From positions 1 through 64,000 of the forward strand of contig JAVYML010000002.1 in NCBI GenBank assembly GCA_038736355.1: a DNA stretch of 64,000 bases. Reading direction: 5' to 3'. Origin of the DNA: Candidatus Hadarchaeales archaeon (GTDB lineage: Archaea > Hadarchaeota > Hadarchaeia > Hadarchaeales > WYZ-LMO6). Below, one piece after another: positions 42,375 to 50,575 of this stretch. How positions within the stretch are numbered: the stretch's first letter is position 1; every line of letters begins with the position of its first letter. Both the position numbers and the translations under genes were made by a program. A model generated the notes under the pieces. It was not told where the DNA came from. It saw only the letters and a program-made list of their open reading frames with translations, and searched no databases.

Positions 42375-42414
42375 CCCCCCACCTCCGCCTCACCGAACAT
42401 CGCAGTTTGTCTAA

Positions 42415-42795
42415 AAAGATATAGAGCACGTATCTAGCCTTTGGCCCGTTAGTTCAAAGTACGCCCAAGTGGCTAAAGTGAGTGGCGCTGAACTTGAAGA
42501 AAGGTTGGAGGCCCAAATGGAATGCTGGTGTGCCAAAGAGTAACTCGCTCAAATTGCCAAAAAGCGCTCGCAAGAACGTGATAAAATAATCGCGGAAATG
42601 AAAGCACCGTGTCTGAAACCAACGCGTCATCTCCAGCGGAGATATGACACTGCAATACCGGCGTACGAACAAACGGTTTCCCGGCAGAAAGGATACCCCT
42701 GGGACAACAAGGCTGTGCCTCACCGCCAGGGCTTGCTCGCTAACTCTCAAGCTAGCAGGTGGGACTGCTTTGCGACCCTTCTAAGGATGTCATGA
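42415..42795 (+). pseudogene. Unexplained segment with a stop-interrupted open frame
   Basis: The 507-base gap between the LhgO-type gene and mscS has a composition unlike its neighbours (fewer GG/CC runs, more CAA, CGC and GCG). One rightward frame is open from 42415 to TGA at 42793-42795 except for a TAA at 42541-42543; it reads KVSGAELEERLEAQ before the stop and LAQIAKKRSQERDKIIAEM after it, resembling a helical protein. There is no good start. A GTCAT..CTCC/GGAG..ATGAC hairpin lies near 42625-42650. It may be a decayed gene or inserted fragment; I cannot name a family. Confidence 0.35.
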
Positions 42796-42881
42796 AGGAG
42801 TGAGTCCCTTCCCTGAGAACTAGCCTACAGAAACTGGCCTCCGTCACCGTTTGGGGAATAGGGCTGATCCTCGCCATTGGG

Positions 42882-43433
42882 ATGCTGGGACTCAACACGA
42901 ACCTGCTTCTCCTGCTGGTGGGCCTGCTGGGATTGGGGATGCTCCTCGCCATGAGGGAGGTTCTAGAGAACGTGGGGGCCAAGTACTTCACCGACATCTA
43001 CGTTCCCTTCAAGGTGGGAGACATCATCAGGGTGGGGGAGTACTCAGGAAAGGTCATTGAGATAAACCCAGTGGCCACCGTTCTCCTCACGAAGGACGAG
43101 CACCTGATCTCCATCCCAAATTCCTCCTTCCTGAAGGAGAAGATGGTCAACCTGACCCCCCATGTCTGGAAGGAGATACTGATACCCATCACCATAAGCT
43201 CCTCTCTAAGCCTCCCCGAGTTCGAAAGCGAGGTTCTCAGGGCTTGCAACAGGCTCAGGCAGTACCTAGACGAGCGCTTCCCCCCCATCCTCACGGTGAG
43301 GAGGAGAAACACCAAGTACGTGAACCTCTTCCTCACCCTGATGGTGAAGGAGCCCTCCAAGAAGGGAGAAATCGTGGAAACGCTTAACCGCACGATTTCG
43401 GAGATAGAGGATAAGCTGAGGAAGAGGAGATAA
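42882..43433 (+). CDS. MscS-like mechanosensitive channel, N-terminally truncated
   Basis: A protein of 183 residues from the first ATG, or up to 210 codons if read from the preceding stop at 42801-42803. It keeps the pore-lining third helix (about residues 1-35, GLLGLGMLLAMREVLENVGAKYF), the MscS beta domain (PFKVGDIIRVGEYSGKVIEINPVATVL...ISIPNSSFLKEKMVNLT) and part of the alpha-beta C-terminal domain. The first one or two transmembrane helices found in the family are absent and no ribosome-binding site precedes the ATG, so it is probably a truncated gene. Confidence 0.75.
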   Translation: MLGLNTNLLLLLVGLLGLGMLLAMREVLENVGAKYFTDIYVPFKVGDIIRVGEYSGKVIEINPVATVLLTKDEHLISIPNSSFLKEKMVNLTPHVWKEILIPITISSSLSLPEFESEVLRACNRLRQYLDERFPPILTVRRRNTKYVNLFLTLMVKEPSKKGEIVETLNRTISEIEDKLRKRR

Positions 43434-43455
43434 ATCATCCCCAGTCCCCGCATGG

Positions 43456-43471
43456 TCTCGCCAAAGCGAGA
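43456..43471. terminator. Short perfect hairpin after mscS
   Basis: TCTCGC-CAAA-GCGAGA is a perfect six-base-pair stem 23 bases past the mscS stop. No T-run follows, so a role as terminator is weakly supported. The remaining bases to 43525 hold an A+T-rich TATA-like stretch (AACATAATATA) ahead of the nucleotidyltransferase. Confidence 0.3.
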
Positions 43472-43525
43472 GTTGCCCCTCCGTTGTGATACCAAATGCT
43501 AAAATCCGGCCAAAAAACATAATAT

Positions 43526-44521
43526 ATGATGAAGGGTCTCATCCTAGCCGGTGGTTTCGCCACCCGTCTCGGCGCCATAGGGGAGGTCTTTCCCAAAGCC
43601 ATGCTGATGGTGGAAGGAAACACCCTTGTGGGACATCTCCTCTCCAAGCTCGAAAGACTGGGAATAGAAACCGTGATCACCACCAACAGGCGTTTCGCGG
43701 AATTCTTCCGTTCCTATCCCCATGTCTTGGTGGAGGAAGCCACGAGGGAAGAGGAGAAGCTGGGGGCCGTGACGGCCATAGCCAACGCCATAAGAAAGGA
43801 AGAGATCAGGGAGGATTTGTTGGTGGTGTGTGCCGACAACTATTTCTCCTCCGACCTGAGGGGTTTCGTTTCTTCTTACCAGGGCGACCCCACGGTGGGG
43901 GTTTACTACGCTGGAGGGGATCCGGGAATGCGCCTGCAGGAGATGGCCACGGTGAAGTTTTGTGGAAGTGAATCCTACCCCCCTCCCACCCAAAGCTTCT
44001 GTCTGGAGGACTTCAAGGAAAAGGTGGATCCTCCCCTCAGCCCCTACGTGAGCACCGGCCTCTACCTCTTTCCCCCCAAGATTTTCCCCATCCTGCTGGA
44101 ATATTCTGCCGAGAAGAAAAGGGATGCTCCCGGATTCTTCATCCAGCACCTGATGGAGAGGGGAATCACGGTGAGGGGATACTTGCTCGGAGGGGAATGG
44201 TTCGATGCCTCCTACCAAAACTATCTCCTGATGTTCAAAGATTCAAAACTGGTGAGGAGGGATGAGGACCTCATCCAGTTCAGGAGGGAAAGCGGAGGAA
44301 TGGTGATGCTCCTTTCCTTCCTCAGGAAGGGAGGAATGTATTACGTTTCCAAGGGGGAGAGACTCCTCTTCTTCATAGAGGGAGGGGTGGAGATGAAGAT
44401 GGGGATGAAGAGGATGAGGGTGAGGGGGAGGGAGGTGGTGGAAATCCCTCCAGGGGAAGAAGTGAGTCTACTCAATCCCTCCCATCCCTACTCGATCTTC
44501 CTATCCCTCAAATGGGAGTAG
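43526..44521 (+). CDS. Sugar-phosphate nucleotidyltransferase with C-terminal beta domain
   Basis: A 331-residue protein. Residues 1-240 are a nucleotidyltransferase: GLILAGGFATRLGAIGEVFPKAMLMVEG (NTP loop), VCADNYF (metal-binding Asp) and GGEWFDASYQNYLLM near the end. Residues 245-331 look like a cupin-like beta domain (GGMYYVSKGERLLFFIEGGVEM...VVEIPPGEEVSLLNPSHPY). It probably activates a hexose 1-phosphate for glycan synthesis; the appended domain may sense or modify the sugar. The start may be either of two tandem ATGs. Confidence 0.88.
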   Translation: MMKGLILAGGFATRLGAIGEVFPKAMLMVEGNTLVGHLLSKLERLGIETVITTNRRFAEFFRSYPHVLVEEATREEEKLGAVTAIANAIRKEEIREDLLVVCADNYFSSDLRGFVSSYQGDPTVGVYYAGGDPGMRLQEMATVKFCGSESYPPPTQSFCLEDFKEKVDPPLSPYVSTGLYLFPPKIFPILLEYSAEKKRDAPGFFIQHLMERGITVRGYLLGGEWFDASYQNYLLMFKDSKLVRRDEDLIQFRRESGGMVMLLSFLRKGGMYYVSKGERLLFFIEGGVEMKMGMKRMRVRGREVVEIPPGEEVSLLNPSHPYSIFLSLKWE

Positions 44522-45485
44522 CAAGCGTCTCCCCATCGGAATAGAGCTCCTTCCCCAGTCTTTTCCTTCCCCTTACCAAGGGTCTGGGACCCTCCAAAAC
44601 CTCTGCCCTGATCAGGCTGGAGGCGTACCAAGGAACCGTGGCCCTCCCGAATTTCCGGAAGAAGAGGGTCTTTTCCTCTCCCGCAAAGGTGGGAGGATAG
44701 AGGCTGAAGTTCCTGCGAATATCCGTGATCACCAATCCCATCTTCAACAGTCTCCTCTCCACTTCCAGCCACTTCCTCCTGGAGGCTTCCAAGGTGGTGA
44801 GTCCAAAGTAGAGGGCTCCCCCCACACCCTTCAGCGCCGAAACCGCCCGAGAAAGGAAAAGCTCCAAACCCGGCAGACTCTCCACCGGTTCCGTTACCGA
44901 AACATCGAACTTCCCCACCAATTCCTCCGGCAAGGGATCCCGAACATCGTAGACCAGGGCCCTGAGCCTCCATCCCTCCCTTCTGGCCATGGAATTGAGG
45001 AACTCCACCAATCTTCCATCTATCTCCGCCACCACCACTTCTTCGGGGAGGAGGGTAAGGGAGGCGGCTATGCTGAAGAGATCATCATCCCCTATGACCA
45101 AAATCCTTCCTTGAAGGTCTCCCCTCTCGTAGATGAACTCCACCCTCCTCACCACCTCTTCCTCCAACATGTAGGCTTGGGTGTATCCCTCCAGGGGAGG
45201 AGGACGTTTCTTCGTCCTTTTCCTGAATTCCTTCAGGAGCTTCCCGAAGGTGAGAGAATACCCCGTGCCCCGGCATTTTCCACACTTCACCCCCGGCAGA
45301 AACCTTCCCTCCTCCAACATCCTGACCCTATCCCCTCTCACCTCCACCTTCCCCTTTTTCTCCAGGCTTTCCAGAGCCTTCAGAAACTCCTTGAGGGAAC
45401 CATCCTGAACGGAAAGGAGCTCGTATACTCCAGCCTCCCCTTTTCCCAACAATCCCTGCAGGATTTGCCTCTCTATTCTTTCCAT
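44508..45485 (-). CDS. bpsA: N4-bis(aminopropyl)spermidine synthase (branched-chain polyamine synthase)
   Basis: Adds two aminopropyl groups to the internal nitrogen of spermidine, giving the branched polyamine that protects nucleic acids in thermophiles. The 325-residue protein has an N-terminal winged-helix-like region, a cysteine pair CGKCRGTG (about residues 68-75), and the catalytic core ILVIGDDDLFSIAASL and VSVTEPVESLPGLELFL, the defining BpsA motifs. It lies two bases downstream of speH, so precursor supply and use are encoded together. Confidence 0.95.
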   Translation of the reverse strand: MERIERQILQGLLGKGEAGVYELLSVQDGSLKEFLKALESLEKKGKVEVRGDRVRMLEEGRFLPGVKCGKCRGTGYSLTFGKLLKEFRKRTKKRPPPLEGYTQAYMLEEEVVRRVEFIYERGDLQGRILVIGDDDLFSIAASLTLLPEEVVVAEIDGRLVEFLNSMARREGWRLRALVYDVRDPLPEELVGKFDVSVTEPVESLPGLELFLSRAVSALKGVGGALYFGLTTLEASRRKWLEVERRLLKMGLVITDIRRNFSLYPPTFAGEEKTLFFRKFGRATVPWYASSLIRAEVLEGPRPLVRGRKRLGKELYSDGETLATPI

Positions 45486-45487
45486 CT

Positions 45488-45826
45488 TTAACCCCTGTCC
45501 AAAACCACCCTTCGGTAGGATTTGGGCTTGAGCCTCTTCAGGATGAGCTCAAAAACTTTCTCCGCTTTCGAGGGATCACCGCATGTGAAGATATCCAAAT
45601 TCACAAGGCCATATTCCGGCCAAGTATGCAAAGAAATATGACTTTCCGAGATGAGGACCACAGCCGTAACGCCCTTCGGCCTGAACTGTTTGAAGATACT
45701 CCCCACTCTCGTGAGCTTCGCTTTTTTCACCACTTCCTCCAGCAATTTCTCTATCTCGTCCCTCTTGGCGATGAGCCTCTCCTCTACTCCATAGAGTTCT
45801 GCCACTATATGCCTCCCTACTATCAT
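45488..45826 (-). CDS. speH: S-adenosylmethionine decarboxylase proenzyme
   Basis: Produces decarboxylated SAM, the aminopropyl donor for polyamines. The 112-residue proenzyme contains SESHISLHTWPE (about residues 62-73), where self-cleavage before the second Ser of SES-type SESH creates the pyruvoyl cofactor, and the conserved VNLDIFTCGD. The ATG at 45826 follows GGTGGGG; the longer TTG-started frame is not needed. First gene of the speH-bpsA operon. Confidence 0.95.
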   Translation of the reverse strand: MIVGRHIVAELYGVEERLIAKRDEIEKLLEEVVKKAKLTRVGSIFKQFRPKGVTAVVLISESHISLHTWPEYGLVNLDIFTCGDPSKAEKVFELILKRLKPKSYRRVVLDRG

Positions 45827-45859
45827 CGAACCCCACCTTCTCCCCCCTGTTTTTTTATC

Positions 45860-45946
45860 AATTTCTTTTTGCAACTTATTTAATTTTTATTTTTTTTCGA
45901 TGGTTTGCGAAAAAAAAGTCGATGAGTAAGCTGTAAAAAGAAACAA
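45860..45946. promoter_or_regulatory. Divergent A+T-rich promoter region between speH and purA
   Basis: A strongly A+T-rich stretch (TTTAATTTTTAT and flanking T and A tracts around 45880-45920) separates the oppositely directed speH and purA genes. It contrasts with the G+C-rich coding DNA and is the obvious site of both TATA boxes. Exact elements cannot be assigned. Confidence 0.5.
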
Positions 45947-46984
45947 ATGGGAAGAGGAAAAGGTGAGCGTTTGCCCTGCATCTTGGTCTGCGGTGGCCAA
46001 TGGGGAGACGAGGGGAAGGGAAAGATCGTCGCCTATCTCTCCCTCAAGTACAAACCCCACATAGTGGTCAGAGCGGGGGTGGGCCCGAACGCAGGACACA
46101 CGGTTTATTTTGCTGGGAAAAGGTTTGGCCTCCGACAAGTTCCCTGCGGTTTCGTTTACGAAGGAGCCAGGCTCCTGATAGGTCCGGGAGTCCTGGTGAA
46201 TCCGGAAGTCCTCCTCAAGGAAATGGAAGAAACGGGAGTGAAGGGAAGACTGGGAGTCGACGGGGGATGTGCCATCATAGAACCCAAACACATAGAAAGG
46301 GACAGGAGCTCCGAACATCTGAGCAAGAAAATTGGGACCACGGGAAGCGGATGTGGACCGGCGAACGTCGACAGGGTGAACAGGGTGGCCAAACTGGCCA
46401 GGGAAGTGGAAGAGCTGAAGCCTTTCCTAACCGACGTTCCCCTGGAACTAAACGAGGCCCTGAACCAGGGAAAAAAGGTACTCGTGGAAGGGAGTCAGGG
46501 TTTCGGACTTTCCCTCATCCACGGCACCTATCCTTACGTCACCAGCAAGGACACCTGTGCGGGAACGATGCTGGCCGATGTGGGAATAGGACCAACCAAA
46601 GTCTCGGAGGTGCTCCTGGTCTTCAAAGCCTATGCCACAAGGGTGGGTGAGGGAACCTTCCCCACCGAGATACCGGCGGAAGAGGCTGAAAGGCTGGGGT
46701 GGGTGGAATACGGTACCGTCACGGGAAGGAGGAGGAGGGTGGGACATTTTGACTTCGAAATGGCGAGGAGGGCAGCCCTCATCAACGGGGCCACGCAGAT
46801 AGCCATCACCTGTCTGGACAAAGTCTTCAAGGAATGTGCTGGGGCCAGAAGGGTGGAGGAGCTGAGCGAGAGGGCCAAGGAATTCGTGAGAAAGGTGGAA
46901 GAAGCCACGGGAACCCCCGTCACCCTCCTCTCGACGGGAGAGGAAATGGAAAACACGATAGACCTGAGCAGGGGCAGACTTTGA
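45947..46984 (+). CDS. purA: Adenylosuccinate synthetase PurA
   Basis: Converts IMP and aspartate to adenylosuccinate using GTP. The 345-residue protein matches the shorter archaeal form, with [18 protein letters not shown] (P-loop with catalytic Asp), [57 protein letters not shown] and [12 protein letters not shown]. The next gene overlaps its TGA by four bases. Confidence 0.96.
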   Translation: MGRGKGERLPCILVCGGQWGDEGKGKIVAYLSLKYKPHIVVRAGVGPNAGHTVYFAGKRFGLRQVPCGFVYEGARLLIGPGVLVNPEVLLKEMEETGVKGRLGVDGGCAIIEPKHIERDRSSEHLSKKIGTTGSGCGPANVDRVNRVAKLAREVEELKPFLTDVPLELNEALNQGKKVLVEGSQGFGLSLIHGTYPYVTSKDTCAGTMLADVGIGPTKVSEVLLVFKAYATRVGEGTFPTEIPAEEAERLGWVEYGTVTGRRRRVGHFDFEMARRAALINGATQIAITCLDKVFKECAGARRVEELSERAKEFVRKVEEATGTPVTLLSTGEEMENTIDLSRGRL

Positions 46985-47544
46985 AGAGACTCGTGATAGC
47001 CGTCACGGGAACTCCCGGGACGGGAAAAACGAGCTTTGCCTTGGAATTGAGCAAGAAAATAGGGGGCAGGCTGATCAGGCTCAACGAACTGGTGGAAAGG
47101 GAAAGGGCCTACACGGAGGAAGGGGAGGAAAAGGTTGTCAAACTAAGGGAAATGATCAGGGCCGTGGGTAGGATCCTGAAAGAGACGGAAGGCCCCGTGG
47201 TGATCGAAGGACATCTCTCCCACTTCCTTCCGACGAGATACCTCTCCCATGTGGTGGTGTTGAGAACCCATCCCAAACTCTTGGAAAAGAGGCTGAGGGA
47301 AAGGGGTTACCCTGAGGGGAAAGTAAAAGACAACGTGGAGGCGGAGGCTTTGGACCTCATCCTTTGGGAGGCGGTACAGAGACATGGAGAGAAGGTTTAT
47401 GAGATAGACACGAGCAAGAGGAGAAACACCGTTTCCCTTTTCCTGCAGGCCCTGGAGAAAGGTACCAGGTTGCCCCCTGGGAAGGTGAGGTGGCTCGAGG
47501 AATACTTAAACCTCAAGGAGCGCGCCGGAAGACGTAAAACCTAA
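46981..47544 (+). CDS. AK6/Fap7-type adenylate kinase-like NTPase
   Basis: A 187-residue P-loop protein of the AK6 (Fap7/hCINAP) group: [22 protein letters not shown] at residues 4-25, then [26 protein letters not shown] and [27 protein letters not shown]. In eukaryotes and archaea this group helps 18S/16S rRNA maturation as well as having adenylate kinase activity. The start is a TTG whose TTGA overlaps the purA stop; a longer frame starting at 46834 inside purA is not used. Confidence 0.9.
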   Translation: MKRLVIAVTGTPGTGKTSFALELSKKIGGRLIRLNELVERERAYTEEGEEKVVKLREMIRAVGRILKETEGPVVIEGHLSHFLPTRYLSHVVVLRTHPKLLEKRLRERGYPEGKVKDNVEAEALDLILWEAVQRHGEKVYEIDTSKRRNTVSLFLQALEKGTRLPPGKVRWLEEYLNLKERAGRRKT

Positions 47545-47612
47545 CTCCCCCACCTTCGGCGGATCCTAGTAGGCATAGGTTTAAAAGCCCTAAAACCGAG
47601 AGTGGCGAACAA

Positions 47613-49448
47613 ATGAAAAAAATCCTTTCCGCAGTGGCGATATCGATCGTGGTCCTTCTCTCCACCGTTCTGTTCTTCCACCTGGGCCAAAAACCCTCCG
47701 AGGAATCCCCCTACCTTTTTACTAGGGACTGGATTGGAAAGGGAAACCTCTGGGTATTCGACCAGCCACCCTTAGCCTACCTGAGGGAGCTAGGTGCCAC
47801 GGGGACGGCCTTTTCAGTTTACTACCACGGCTTCAACGAGTACGATTGGGATTACGTGAAAACCCTGCATCGACATGGCTTCAAGGTCACCGCCAACCTC
47901 CCGCTGGGACAGGGAACTACCACCGAAAACATGCAACTCAGGGAAGAAGCGGCCAAGAGGGACATCCACAACAATCCCATCTTCCTGCTGGGGCTGGAAG
48001 GCCTCTACAACATGTGTGGCAATCACCCGCTCTGGCGCGAGTTCCTCATGAACAGAATAGCCGAGCAGGCACGGGGGGGTGTGGACGGAATACTCCTCGA
48101 CGAACCGGGGGATCTGGGGGACTGTTTTTGCGACCACTGCATGCAAGCCTTCAACCATTATCTGGCCGACCATTACTCCCCAGGCGAGCTGCAGCATCTC
48201 TTCGGAATAGCGGATCTTTCCTCTTTCAACTACAGGGAATATCTTCTGGCACACGGGGGTTCCCAGTGGTGGGACGACCCCAACCCGCAGTTGCAGCTCG
48301 CGTACCTCCAGTTCAGGTACTCCGAAAGGGTAAAGTTCATCGGAGAACTCATCCAGCACGCCAGGCAAGCAGCGGGATGGGAGCTTCCTGTAACGGCAAA
48401 CGTGTACGGGCTGGAACCGAACCACCAGATCTTCGTTCCCCTCCTCGATTTCGTGATTTTCGAGATGCCCTTAACCCTTGAGGTCCATCCCAACATGCCC
48501 CATCTCAGACCCAGACCAGGCAAACATTTCACCACCTACCTCCTCGCCGAGGCCCTCGACCCGGAGAAGCCCTTCTCCGCCTTTCCCGATGTCTTCGAAC
48601 TGCTCCACCTCTCGGAGGATGAGTGGTGGTTATGGAGACAATGGCTGGCGGAGGCGAGGGCCTTAGGGGCCTCCTTCATGATACCATACCAAGCCTACGT
48701 CTACGGAGGGGAGCGATCCTATACCCTCCCCGCCGACCGGATTTCCCCCTACATCAGATTCTTCGCCGAGCATCCCCAGTATTACGAGAACTTGGAAAGG
48801 ATAGCCAAGATAGCATTACTCTACGACCTGCATTCCACCCTGATCAACCGGTACACCTGGAGGACCTATCTAGCCTGGGAGAGCTTCGAGAACTTGGGAC
48901 TGATGTTGCAGGAAGCTCATCTTCCCTTCGAAGTGGTGTACAGGGGAGACGGAAAGTTCGTAAAGAAGCCCTTGACACTGGAGGGACTAGAAAAGTACAG
49001 CGTAGTGGTGGTACCGAGGTACTACGACCTCGACCAAGATACCCTCAACCTCCTGCAGCAGTACTCGGCTGGGGGAGGCCTCGTTTTGAAGTGCGACGAT
49101 CTGGCCGACGACTCCCAACTCATACCAACCCTGAAGGGGTTGAAAATCGATTTCGGACTGGAAACGAACGCCTCCCAAGACCTGTCTTTGGTGGCCTACC
49201 GGGGAAAGGACTCTCTCTTGGTCCACCTGATAAACTATAGATACAACAGGCAGGCACTCGACTTCTCAGACCTAACGAACATACGGGTGACCTTAACCCT
49301 TCCCGAGGGTCTTACCCTGGAGGGAAAAACGCTGAAGATCCTCAGTCCGGACGAGGGGGAGCTCACACTGGATTTCATACTGGAGGGGGGAAGGGTCACT
49401 TTCACCCTCCCCCGTCTCCACTGTTATTCCGTTGCCTCTTTCGAGTGA
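47613..49448 (+). CDS. Secreted glycosidase-like TIM-barrel protein
   Basis: A 611-residue protein with an N-terminal membrane anchor or signal (residues 4-24). The body resembles a beta-galactosidase-type TIM barrel (about 60-360) with the strand-end acids in GVDGILLDEPGDLGDCFCDHCMQAFNHYL, a motif seen in GH42-like or uncharacterised glycoside hydrolases where two Cys pairs follow the acid. A Rossmann-like trimerisation-type domain (about 400-540) and a beta-sandwich end follow. The enzyme class is uncertain. A TTTAAAAG element lies about 30 bases ahead of the ATG. Confidence 0.7.
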   Translation: MKKILSAVAISIVVLLSTVLFFHLGQKPSEESPYLFTRDWIGKGNLWVFDQPPLAYLRELGATGTAFSVYYHGFNEYDWDYVKTLHRHGFKVTANLPLGQGTTTENMQLREEAAKRDIHNNPIFLLGLEGLYNMCGNHPLWREFLMNRIAEQARGGVDGILLDEPGDLGDCFCDHCMQAFNHYLADHYSPGELQHLFGIADLSSFNYREYLLAHGGSQWWDDPNPQLQLAYLQFRYSERVKFIGELIQHARQAAGWELPVTANVYGLEPNHQIFVPLLDFVIFEMPLTLEVHPNMPHLRPRPGKHFTTYLLAEALDPEKPFSAFPDVFELLHLSEDEWWLWRQWLAEARALGASFMIPYQAYVYGGERSYTLPADRISPYIRFFAEHPQYYENLERIAKIALLYDLHSTLINRYTWRTYLAWESFENLGLMLQEAHLPFEVVYRGDGKFVKKPLTLEGLEKYSVVVVPRYYDLDQDTLNLLQQYSAGGGLVLKCDDLADDSQLIPTLKGLKIDFGLETNASQDLSLVAYRGKDSLLVHLINYRYNRQALDFSDLTNIRVTLTLPEGLTLEGKTLKILSPDEGELTLDFILEGGRVTFTLPRLHCYSVASFE

Positions 49449-49459
49449 AAACTGAAAAC

Positions 49460-50413
49460 TCAAAGGAGCTCCCACTCGATTCTTTCTCCTTCCTCCACCC
49501 TCCTAACCTTTCCCTTCCCCTCCAGGTACCTCAGGTGGGCCAAGGCCTCTCCTGTTGCAAACCATTTCTGAATGGGTGGGAAGTTCTCCCAAGAACCCGG
49601 GAGGTCCCAGGTCATGCCCGAAGCCAGCTCGTACGCCGTCTTCCTTCCCCTCTCGAGCAGGGAGAGGACCTCCTCCGCCCTCAGGTAATGGTGGAGTCTG
49701 AGCTCTTCCACCCTACCACGGAGATCCTCGAAGGGCTCTCGATGTCCGGGAAGGACCAGATCGACCTCAAGGGAAGCCGTTCTCTCCAGACTCCTGAGGT
49801 AATCCTCCAGCGGATTCTCCTGCCCGGAGAGAGGTGTGAGGTTGGGAGTGATGTCCTGAAGCACGTGGTCTCCCGAGAGGAGGAGCTTGCGCTGGGGTTC
49901 GTAAAGACAGAGATGCCCCCTCGTATGCCCCGGAGTTGCCAAACAGCGAAAGAGGAAATCCCCCACCTCTATTTCGCTACCCTCCTCCAAGAAGGTGAAA
50001 GGTGGGAGGGTGGTGGGACCGTACAGGCGGCCTGGATGGGTTTCCAGCATGCGGTAGAGCTCCGTCTCTGGAATCCCACTCAGAAGGATCACTTCACCTA
50101 TTCCCTCCCAAGAGGTGAGGAGTCCAGCCTCGAGACGATTAAAGTATACCCTGGAGCCTTCGGAAAAGAGGGAGGAAACCAGACCCAGATGATCGGCATG
50201 GAGGTGGGTGATGAAGAAGTCTGTTTTGCGCAGGTCTATCCCCAGCTTCCTTATTTCACTCAGCAGAACGGAAGCGCATTCTTCCCTATTCATGCCCGTA
50301 TCCACGATAAGGTTTCTCTCCCCTCCCCTCACCACATAGGAATTCACGGCCCTCAGGGGGTTGCGTGGGAGGGGCACCTCCACTCTGTAGAGACCAGGCA
50401 GGACTTCTTCCAC
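49460..50413 (-). CDS. Metallo-beta-lactamase-fold hydrolase
   Basis: A 317-residue MBL-fold protein with the metal motif THLHADHLG (about residues 68-76), the later ligands ATPGHTRGHLCLY and LLSGDHVLQDI, and PGHREPFEDL. A helical C-terminal winged-helix-like region (about 235-317, LRAEEVLSLLERGRKTAYELA...ALAHLRYLEGKGKVRRVEEG) matches the LACTB2-like group that acts on thioesters or RNA. The precise substrate is unknown. A TATA-like CCTAAATA lies about 25 bases ahead of the ATG. Confidence 0.88.
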   Translation of the reverse strand: MEEVLPGLYRVEVPLPRNPLRAVNSYVVRGGERNLIVDTGMNREECASVLLSEIRKLGIDLRKTDFFITHLHADHLGLVSSLFSEGSRVYFNRLEAGLLTSWEGIGEVILLSGIPETELYRMLETHPGRLYGPTTLPPFTFLEEGSEIEVGDFLFRCLATPGHTRGHLCLYEPQRKLLLSGDHVLQDITPNLTPLSGQENPLEDYLRSLERTASLEVDLVLPGHREPFEDLRGRVEELRLHHYLRAEEVLSLLERGRKTAYELASGMTWDLPGSWENFPPIQKWFATGEALAHLRYLEGKGKVRRVEEGERIEWELL

Positions 50414-50478
50414 CCTCCTCCATCGCAGGGATGGTATTTAGGTTAAGTGCTTTGGGAGGACGAAAACCGTGAAAAAGC

Positions 50479-50502
50479 TTGGATTAAACCGTTTTTATCC
50501 AA
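50479..50502. promoter_or_regulatory. Inverted repeat between the MBL and htpX promoters
   Basis: TTGGAT (50479-50484) and ATCCAA (50497-50502) form an imperfectly extended inverted repeat in the 162-base divergent intergenic region. It lies upstream of both TATA elements and could bind a regulator. No partner is known. Confidence 0.35.
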
Positions 50503-50542
50503 AATCTCCCTTTTTCTCTCCTCTTTTTTCCTTATCGATATC

Positions 50543-50550
50543 TTTATAAA
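50543..50550 (+). promoter_or_regulatory. TATA box of htpX
   Basis: TTTATAAA ends 25 bases before the ATG at 50576, the spacing expected for an archaeal promoter producing a leaderless mRNA. Confidence 0.65.
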
Positions 50551-50575
50551 CCATCTTCACCCCTCTTCCTAATTG

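Noticed and set aside
42454-42750. 98-residue leftward open frame in the anomalous segment
   Set aside because: Low-complexity aromatic-rich translation, no ribosome-binding site, and antisense to the more coding-like rightward frame; no recognisable family.
42415-42881. RNase P or SRP RNA in the gap upstream of mscS
   Set aside because: The ACAGAAA and other conserved cores expected of RNase P RNA and the GGxxA loop pattern of SRP RNA were not found in an arrangement that folds correctly.
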